From an uncultured Clostridia bacterium (lineage in GTDB: Bacteria; Bacillota; Clostridia; Christensenellales; DTU072), in contig CAKRAY010000039.1 of NCBI GenBank assembly GCA_934296355.1, forward strand, positions 1 through 11,243: a stretch of 11,243 nt of DNA, written 5' to 3'. The notes below the pieces were generated by a model, which was not told where the DNA came from, ran no database searches, and was given only the letters and a program-made list of their open reading frames with translations. The position numbers were made by a program, and so were the translations under genes. Within the stretch, counting starts at the first letter, position 1. Every line of letters starts with the position of its first letter. This document shows positions 6,119 to 11,243 of the stretch, piece by piece.

Positions 6119-7208
6119 TAAGCAGTTTGCCTCTCTTCTCGTACCATCTGACGTAAGCCGGCATAGACAGCATTTTCACATAAAAACTCTTGGAAATGCT
6201 TCGATAACCTTGTAAAAGTACCGCCGAAAAATCGGGAGGCATTTTTAGCGCGTAGTTTATAGAGTTCTCTATCTTCCTCGGGTCGTCGCGATTATCCCTC
6301 GCCGCTTCCGTCATGGAAGAAACGAGCGCGTACAGTCTGTCGGTTTCTTTGGGAACGGGTTCGTCGTAACCGTCGAAAATTCTCTTCACGTCGGGAAGGT
6401 CGGCGTAGACCTTATCCCAAGAGCGGAACTCCGTCGCCGCGCCGCGACCGATTAAACCTACGATAAACGGATAAACTTCTTTCACGTCGTCGCACACGTT
6501 GTTAAGAACGTTGCTTACCATCTCCCAACTTCTCGGCGTGGTAAACGCCAAACTGTCTCGGGATAACTCTTCTTCGCATAGAAAACTCTGTCTGAACGAC
6601 AAAAATCCGATTACTTTCTTGTTAACTCCGCTCCTTATCGCCCAATCTTTCCAAGACTCGAAACTGACTTCGACTTCTATATGTAAAAGTCTGTTGGCGA
6701 GCGCGCGCGGCATTTTGAACGCGACCGACCTGTCCGTAACTCTGTTTCCCGCGGCGATTACTATACAGTTTTCGGGAAGTTTGTGTTCACCGATAACCCT
6801 GTCGAGGGTGATTTGATATGCTGCCGCTTGCACGCTTTGCGGCGCGGCGGATATCTCGTCCAAAAACAAAATATTCACTTTGTCTTCGCTCGGGTCCATA
6901 TCGAAGATTTTGGGTTTTAACCAAACCGCCAGCGTTTTGTCGGCGTTCGCCGTGGGAATACCGCGTAGGTCCACGGGATTGAAGAGCATCAGCCTTACGT
7001 CGGTAACGGAAACTTTCTTTCCCGTTCTTTCTTCGAGTTCTCGCGCGACTTGTCTTACGAGTTGCGACTTGCCCACGCCCGGCGCGCCCCATAGCATTAC
7101 CGACGGCATGGTTTTCAGCGGCATACCCGCCTTAATCAGTTTTTCGTAAGAAAACGTCAATTTTTCGATGATTTCGTTTACTTTCATTTGCGATACGTCA
7201 GTGTTCAT
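6105..7208 (-). CDS. MoxR-family AAA+ ATPase
   Basis: The 367-residue protein is an AAA+ ATPase of the MoxR class, chaperone-like machines that usually act with a VWA protein encoded next door, as here. Visible motifs are Walker A GAPGVGKS (41-48), the MoxR-type segment NPVDLRGIP (77-85), Walker B ILFLDEIS (113-120), sensor 1 AAGNR with N155, and a likely arginine finger in MPRALANRLLHIEV (166-179). A C-terminal helical lid follows, covering residues about 200-367. The start ATG 7208 shares ATGA with the helicase stop (4-nt overlap), with GGGGG 7 nt upstream; M8 is a possible alternative. The gene in turn overlaps the VWA gene by 14 nt. Length is somewhat above a minimal MoxR (about 310-330). 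Confidence 0.95.
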   Translation of the reverse strand: MNTDVSQMKVNEIIEKLTFSYEKLIKAGMPLKTMPSVMLWGAPGVGKSQLVRQVARELEERTGKKVSVTDVRLMLFNPVDLRGIPTANADKTLAVWLKPKIFDMDPSEDKVNILFLDEISAAPQSVQAAAYQITLDRVIGEHKLPENCIVIAAGNRVTDRSVAFKMPRALANRLLHIEVEVSFESWKDWAIRSGVNKKVIGFLSFRQSFLCEEELSRDSLAFTTPRSWEMVSNVLNNVCDDVKEVYPFIVGLIGRGAATEFRSWDKVYADLPDVKRIFDGYDEPVPKETDRLYALVSSMTEAARDNRDDPRKIENSINYALKMPPDFSAVLLQGYRSISKSFYVKMLSMPAYVRWYEKRGKLLNGNV

Positions 7209-10200
7209 ACCGTTACCCCCAGTTGTTTATCTATGTATTTTAGTTTTTTACGTAACAATGTGATTTGTTCGGTGTATAAGTCCGGCTTGGCAAGTTCTTC
7301 GTCCAGACCTTTATCTTTGGCAATCAAACGATTAAGCGTGTTTTCGTTTTCCGCAACCACTTTCTCGAACCCGTCGATAAAGTTTTGTATTCTCGTGATT
7401 ACGCCTTGCGCGCTGTAACTCATATCGAGTTTGTATCTGCCGTTGTTCTTCATAACGACGTACGGCTTTTCGGGCGGCATTTCCACGGGAAGAATAACGC
7501 CGAAACCTTTATAGTAGAACAAAAGCGTTTCTTCCTTCTTGAACCCGTTGTTCTGCAACGCTTCGACGAGTTGCTCGCCGTAAACGCGCTCTTCTACCGC
7601 GCTATAAACGTAAACGTCGGTTTTTATATGCTCGTAGTCGAGTTTGGCGCAGTAAAGAATCTTCTCCCGCTTCTCGATTAAAGAGGGCATTTGCTCCTTC
7701 TGCTCCGCCATTTGTTGCCTCAGTTCGTCGGCGCGCTTTTTGAGCGTGATGACTTTCGACAGTTCGTTAGCCGTTTCCACTCTCTCTTTTATTTTGGGAT
7801 TGCCTATCGCGAGCGCCTTGACTTCCGCGTAATTAAGCACGGTGTCGCCTACGTCCGAAGCGTTCCTTTGCGCGAGCGTTCCCGCAAGAAGTTCGTTAAT
7901 AAACCTTTGCTTGGTTTCGAGTAACTGCCACGAGTACGCGTCGAAACTTCCCTCGGTAATGTACCTGAAAATATACACGCGCGAGTTAAGATTGCCTTGA
8001 CGAATGATTCTACCCTCTCTCTGAACCATATCCGCGGGACGCCACGGCACGTCGAGATGGTGCATCGCTATCAAGTGGTCTTGCACGTTCACGCCTATAC
8101 CGAGTTTCCACGTCGAACCGATAAGCACTCGTATCTTCGACGCTCTCGTATCTTCGAGAATCTCGTTCTTTTCTTTGTCGCTCTTGGCGTCGTGAATATA
8201 GGCGATCTCCTCTTCGGGTATACCCCTGCCAACAAGTAGTCGCTTCAATTCGTCGTACATGTTTAAGCCCGCCTTAGGCGTGGACGAATCGCAAAAAACC
8301 AACTGCGTGCCGTTTGTTTCCGCGCTGTTTACGTAGATTTTATACACGTTGTCACTGCAAACGTACACTTTCGACTTTAAGGAAAAGTTCGCTTTATCGT
8401 TAACCAATCTCACGTCGAGCGCGGCTTTCCTCCCGTCCGTGGTTATTTTAAGCATATTGTCTTCCGTACGCTTTACTTTATGCGCCCTCACCTTGTCCGC
8501 GCGCGAAGATATTAACTTCAAATACGCCCTCAGTTCGGGAGTTTTCGGCACGACGGAATCGGTGTATCCGTCGAATTCCGGCAAGTCCTCTCTTTCCGCG
8601 TTTTGATAAAAGTCGGAAAACATCGCCAGCATCGAAGTGAGTTCGGTGAGGTTATGAAACTTGCAAAATCTCTCTGCCATACGGAACTTGTTCGTGTCGA
8701 CGTCCACTTCGAACGCGCTGATTTTTTCCGCGAAGTTACCCACCCACGCGTCGAAAGAAAGCAAACCCGTTTGCGCGAGCAAACCGCTTTGAAGATAGGT
8801 TTGCATGACGAAAATATCCGATATAGAATTGGTTATCGGCGTACCGGTAGCGAAAACCGCGCCTCTCCCGTCGTTCTGTTTCTGAACGCATTTTACCTTT
8901 TCGTAAAAATTGCGACACTTGGCAGAACCCGCGCTGTTCACGCCCAAAATACCCATGGACTTGGTTTCGAACGGCACGTTCTTGTAGTTATGCGCTTCGT
9001 CGACAAAAAGCGTGTTTACTTTCAGTTCGTCGAAGAAAACTATTTCGCTGTTTTCGATTTTCACGGAAAGTTCTTTTTGCTTTTTCCGTAACTTTTCCAA
9101 TTTCGACTTCAAACGGTTCGTTACGCCGGTCGTTCCCTTCAAGTCGATAAGGTTTTCTATTTCTTTTATTTGCGATTCGAGGTCGGAAAGAAAATAATCG
9201 ACCGACAGCGGTATAAGGTCGAAAGAACTGTACGCCATAAGCACGGCGTCGTAATCGTTATCCCGTATATCGCGCAAAACGTCGTTGCGCTTCTTGGGCG
9301 TAAAGTCCTTGGGCAGTACGGTTTTCAGCCTTATATCGGGATATAAAAGATAAAACTGTTCTTCCCACTGCTTCACTATATTGTTAGGCACGACGTAAAG
9401 ATTCTTTTGGGAAACGCCCATACGCCTTAGTTCGCGACCCGCCGCTATCATAATGTATGTTTTACCCGCGCCCACTTCGTGCGCAAGCAACGTGTTCGGC
9501 GTAAGAATGATTCTCGCCACCGCGTTCTTTTGCGAGCGGTACAAGGTCACTTGCTTGTTAATACCGGGAAAAGTCAAAAACGACCCGTCGAAAACGCGTC
9601 TTCTTATCATACCCATTTTAAGCGTGTAAACTCGCTCTATTTTCTTCCTTATCTCTTCGTTAAATTCTATATAATTCGCAAATTCTTCTTTGATTAGTTG
9701 CGCCTTTTCCAAGGCGAGCAACGTTTCCTTTCTATTGACCGTTCTCGTTTCCGCAATCGAAGTATAGGAAAGCGCGTCGGGTTCGTCGTATATGAGAATA
9801 GACTGATTGTTAAGCAACTTTTCGATAATGTGAATCGCCGAAATCCTGCTCGTACCGTAAGTAATTCTGCACTTTACCGAGTCCGCGACGTAATTGAGAT
9901 AAAAGGCTTTTTCCTTAATCTCCCACGTGCCTATGTTCGAATCGTGTACCAAAAACCCGTCCGTGGTAATATCGAGTAACCGCTTAATAAACCCTTCGAC
10001 TATCTTCCTCGGAACCCACGGCGTGCCGAGCGTAACGTAAATATTGTCCGAAGAAAGCATCTTCGGCATTACGCTCTTTATCGCGTCCACGTTCTCTTTG
10101 AAGTAGTCGTTAAATACCTCATTGGCGCGTTTGGCTATCAAATACTTATAATATAGGTTACCCGAAAGGTACTCGTCGGCAGTTTCGAACCCGTCGAACT

Positions 10201-10435
10201 TACTCTTGTTCCACTTCTCCGGATTTTGAAAAATCGCCCCTCTTAACTGTTCCCTCACCGTCTGATAATCGAGTCCGGTCAACTTAATTATGTAGCGAAA
10301 ATCGACCTTGCCGTAATCCGCAAGGGAATGTAAAAGCGCGTCGGCGGCGGAATAAGTTTCGTTTTCTTCCGCTTTTTTCGGCTCGACAATCTCGTCCCAA
10401 TCCAGACTTAAATCGGTTATGATAGGTTCTTCCAC
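7205..10435 (-). CDS. SNF2-type (superfamily 2) helicase/translocase
   Basis: The 1076-residue protein has a complete SF2/SNF2 motor. Motif I is AHEVGAGKT (318-326), Ia is VVPNNIVKQWEEQF (348-361), II is DEAH (479-482), III is ATGTPITNS (529-537), IV is QLVFCD (711-716), V is GIGVNVQ (779-785) and VI is QREGRIIRQG (805-814). A charged coiled-coil-like insert (about 413-465) separates motif Ib from DEAH, and another coiled coil covers about 888-925. The N-terminal 300 residues include a winged-helix-like start and ADEYLSGNL (86-94), which recall the helicase half of large methylase-helicase proteins of phages and conjugative elements (DarB-like), but no methylase motifs are present. The start is GTG 10435 with AAGGAG 5 nt upstream. 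It likely moves along double-stranded DNA using ATP. First gene of the four-gene operon. Confidence 0.95.
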   Translation of the reverse strand: MEEPIITDLSLDWDEIVEPKKAEENETYSAADALLHSLADYGKVDFRYIIKLTGLDYQTVREQLRGAIFQNPEKWNKSKFDGFETADEYLSGNLYYKYLIAKRANEVFNDYFKENVDAIKSVMPKMLSSDNIYVTLGTPWVPRKIVEGFIKRLLDITTDGFLVHDSNIGTWEIKEKAFYLNYVADSVKCRITYGTSRISAIHIIEKLLNNQSILIYDEPDALSYTSIAETRTVNRKETLLALEKAQLIKEEFANYIEFNEEIRKKIERVYTLKMGMIRRRVFDGSFLTFPGINKQVTLYRSQKNAVARIILTPNTLLAHEVGAGKTYIMIAAGRELRRMGVSQKNLYVVPNNIVKQWEEQFYLLYPDIRLKTVLPKDFTPKKRNDVLRDIRDNDYDAVLMAYSSFDLIPLSVDYFLSDLESQIKEIENLIDLKGTTGVTNRLKSKLEKLRKKQKELSVKIENSEIVFFDELKVNTLFVDEAHNYKNVPFETKSMGILGVNSAGSAKCRNFYEKVKCVQKQNDGRGAVFATGTPITNSISDIFVMQTYLQSGLLAQTGLLSFDAWVGNFAEKISAFEVDVDTNKFRMAERFCKFHNLTELTSMLAMFSDFYQNAEREDLPEFDGYTDSVVPKTPELRAYLKLISSRADKVRAHKVKRTEDNMLKITTDGRKAALDVRLVNDKANFSLKSKVYVCSDNVYKIYVNSAETNGTQLVFCDSSTPKAGLNMYDELKRLLVGRGIPEEEIAYIHDAKSDKEKNEILEDTRASKIRVLIGSTWKLGIGVNVQDHLIAMHHLDVPWRPADMVQREGRIIRQGNLNSRVYIFRYITEGSFDAYSWQLLETKQRFINELLAGTLAQRNASDVGDTVLNYAEVKALAIGNPKIKERVETANELSKVITLKKRADELRQQMAEQKEQMPSLIEKREKILYCAKLDYEHIKTDVYVYSAVEERVYGEQLVEALQNNGFKKEETLLFYYKGFGVILPVEMPPEKPYVVMKNNGRYKLDMSYSAQGVITRIQNFIDGFEKVVAENENTLNRLIAKDKGLDEELAKPDLYTEQITLLRKKLKYIDKQLGVTV

Positions 10436-10551
10436 AATTTCTCCTTATCTTAAAAGCATCTTCGCCGCTCGTAAATAAACCGGAGCCGCGTCATAAGTTG
10501 CGACAACCAAATAAAACTCTTCTTCCGTTATTACTGTACTACAAATCCGCG

Positions 10552-10585
10552 TTTTTATATATGTCGAAATCGACGCATATAAAAA
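10552..10585. repeat. 15-bp-arm hairpin in the helicase operon leader
   Basis: TTTTTATATATGTCG (10552-10566), a 4-nt loop AAAT and CGACGCATATAAAAA (10571-10585) form an inverted repeat with only two mismatched positions out of 15. It lies about 117 nt upstream of the helicase GTG and downstream of the candidate promoter, so it would be in the mRNA leader. Runs of A/T on both ends would also suit a weak bidirectional terminator. Confidence 0.6.
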
Positions 10586-10629
10586 ACGTAGATTATTTTT
10601 AATTCGGTATATACGAAAAATTATCCTAA

Positions 10630-10658
10630 ACTATATTGAAAAAAAGATTTCAGTCCAA
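10630..10658 (-). promoter_or_regulatory. Candidate promoter for the helicase operon
   Basis: On the minus strand TTGGAC (10658-10653) and TATAGT (10635-10630) are 17 nt apart. The -10 has one mismatch and the -35 only three matches. It is the best-placed pair I could find upstream of the operon and would give a leader of nearly 190 nt containing the hairpin at 10552-10585. Confidence 0.35.
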
Positions 10659-10721
10659 GCGTTTTTCGGCAAGAAACACGGTTCCGCCGTTTTTTTTCGT
10701 ACTCGACGGCGGGCGTTTTTC

Positions 10722-10856
10722 TCAAACCCGCAAGAACTGCGGATTACCTTTGTCTATACCCAAGCGGCAAACAAAAAAGTCTTTCTTTTGCAAATAATCG
10801 AGAGTTTCCGCAATGATTTTACTGCCGATTCCCTTGCGTTTATTTCTTCTTTTTCG
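10722..10856 (-). pseudogene. GNAT acetyltransferase remnant (truncated at both ends)
   Basis: In the +1 frame relative to the TfoX-like gene, an open stretch reads NKRKGIGSKIIAETLDYL and continues with a segment ending RLGIDKGNPQ before a TGA at 10722. This is the GNAT acetyl-CoA binding motif A (R/Q-x-x-G-x-G, here RKGIGS), its helix, and the strand leading to the usual 'NPQ...FW.KNGF' end. The first half of the domain and the C-terminal motif are missing, and no start codon or ribosome site serves this frame; it overlaps the last codons of the TfoX gene. A frameshifted KKNG appears about 40 nt beyond the stop, consistent with decay. It is best read as a leftover of a deleted acetyltransferase gene. 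I am fairly sure of the family, less of its exact left limit. Confidence 0.6.
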
Positions 10857-11160
10857 CTTTCGGTTCGGGTAAGGAAGCGTACGCTCTCTTAAACAATTCG
10901 GCTAAAAATTCCTTATCGTCCACGTTTTCGACTAACAACATTTCTTTCGCGCCCTCGTACGGCAACGCGTAAACCGCTTCTTCTACGAAAGAAACCGCCT
11001 CTTTTACCGGCTTTATAAGCAACCTATCGTCGTAAATACCGCCGATAACCTTTCCCTTGTAGTAAAGTACGTATTCTCCCATCATCGCGCGATAAGATAC
11101 GCCGTCCAAATCCGATAATTGCTCTAAAATAAATTGTAAGTATTCTTTGCTCGTAGCCAT
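10840..11160 (-). CDS. TfoX N-terminal domain protein
   Basis: The 106-residue protein is a single TfoX/Sxy N-terminal domain. The diagnostic segments are SKEYLQFILEQL, VSYRAMMGEYVLYYKGKVIG, GIYDDRLLIKPVKEA and LPYEGAKEMLLVENVDDKEF, ending in a Lys-rich tail. In gamma-proteobacteria TfoX/Sxy (about 200 residues, with an extra C-terminal domain) activates competence genes with CRP. Short single-domain versions like this are widespread in Firmicutes and their role is not established, so no competence function should be assumed. The start ATG 11160 has AAGGGA four to five nt upstream. It is transcribed from its own promoter and is separated from the helicase operon by 404 nt, so it is probably not part of that system. 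The acetyltransferase remnant begins inside its tail. Confidence 0.93.
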   Translation of the reverse strand: MATSKEYLQFILEQLSDLDGVSYRAMMGEYVLYYKGKVIGGIYDDRLLIKPVKEAVSFVEEAVYALPYEGAKEMLLVENVDDKEFLAELFKRAYASLPEPKAKKKK

Positions 11161-11186
11161 TTTTATCCCTTAAATCTTGTTTTTAT

Positions 11187-11215
11187 ATTATATCTCTTGT
11201 CTTGCCGAAAGTAAA
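11187..11215 (-). promoter_or_regulatory. Promoter for the TfoX-like gene
   Basis: On the minus strand TTTACT (11215-11210) and a perfect TATAAT (11192-11187) are 17 nt apart. The -10 box ends 26 nt before ATG 11160, giving a short leader. Confidence 0.7.
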
Positions 11216-11243
11216 TTAAATCGCCCGCCCTAAACCGGCAACG

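Larger units (their letters stand above)
10436..10839. other. 404-nt intergenic region without a complete gene
   Basis: From right to left this stretch holds the tail of a GNAT acetyltransferase remnant (to 10722), small hairpins (CCGCAAGAACTGCGG at 10729-10743; CCGCCGT/ACGGCGG near 10684-10712), a candidate promoter (10630-10658) and a long AT-rich inverted repeat (10552-10585). Last is a 61-codon open frame (10630-10445, minus strand) that ends just before, and in frame with, the helicase gene but has no good start codon. Confidence 0.6.

Noticed and set aside
10684-10720. Stem CCGCCGT/ACGGCGG followed by GCGTTTTT, looking like a plus-strand terminator
   Set aside because: No plus-strand gene lies upstream, the loop is long and on the minus strand there is no U-run after the stem.
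10840-11160. Competence regulator assignment (tfoX/sxy)
   Set aside because: Only the N-terminal domain is present, as in many Firmicutes proteins of unknown role; a competence function is not supported.

Overview
The window reads as a chromosomal stretch from a low-to-mid GC Gram-positive bacterium, most likely an uncultivated Clostridia/Firmicutes lineage. This is an inference from near-consensus sigma-A promoters, GGAGG-type ribosome binding sites, tight operons and the kinds of proteins encoded. The DNA is notably rich in CG dinucleotides (TCG, ACG, GCG and CGC codons) across all genes, so no segment stands out by composition. No transposase, integrase, tRNA, rRNA or CRISPR array is visible.

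Left region (1-2190): one plus-strand gene of unknown role with a possible YbjN-like fold, driven by a consensus promoter and closed by a clear intrinsic terminator. It faces a convergent pair of unrecognised minus-strand genes (1958 to 804). A 48-bp sequence occurs at 33-80 and again, inverted and with five mismatches, at 1991-2038. The two copies bracket this three-gene block, and shorter relatives lie at 752-772 and 2049-2074.

Middle region (2190-4147): a housekeeping repair/replication operon on the minus strand, a DEDDh 3'-5' exonuclease followed 7 nt later by the clamp-loader-like ATPase RarA (MgsA). Its promoter (TTGACA, 17 nt, TATACT) lies inside an inverted repeat that may also terminate the next operon upstream.

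Main region (4190-10435): a compact four-gene minus-strand operon. In transcription order it encodes a 1076-residue SNF2-type helicase with a GTG start, a MoxR-type AAA+ ATPase (4-nt overlap), a DUF2201-type protein with an HExxH metallopeptidase-like domain and a VWA domain with a complete MIDAS (14-nt overlap), and a SAP/DUF6434 protein (12 or 27 nt downstream). The coupling suggests the four products work together on DNA: the helicase as DNA motor, the MoxR/VWA pair as a remodelling or metal-dependent module, and the SAP protein as a possible DNA-binding accessory. This is the best candidate in the window for an undescribed system, possibly in genome defence, anti-restriction or repair; the function is inference.

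Right edge (10436-11243): a 400-nt intergenic stretch with a candidate promoter, a long AT-rich hairpin and a truncated GNAT acetyltransferase remnant, then a single-domain TfoX-like gene with its own promoter.
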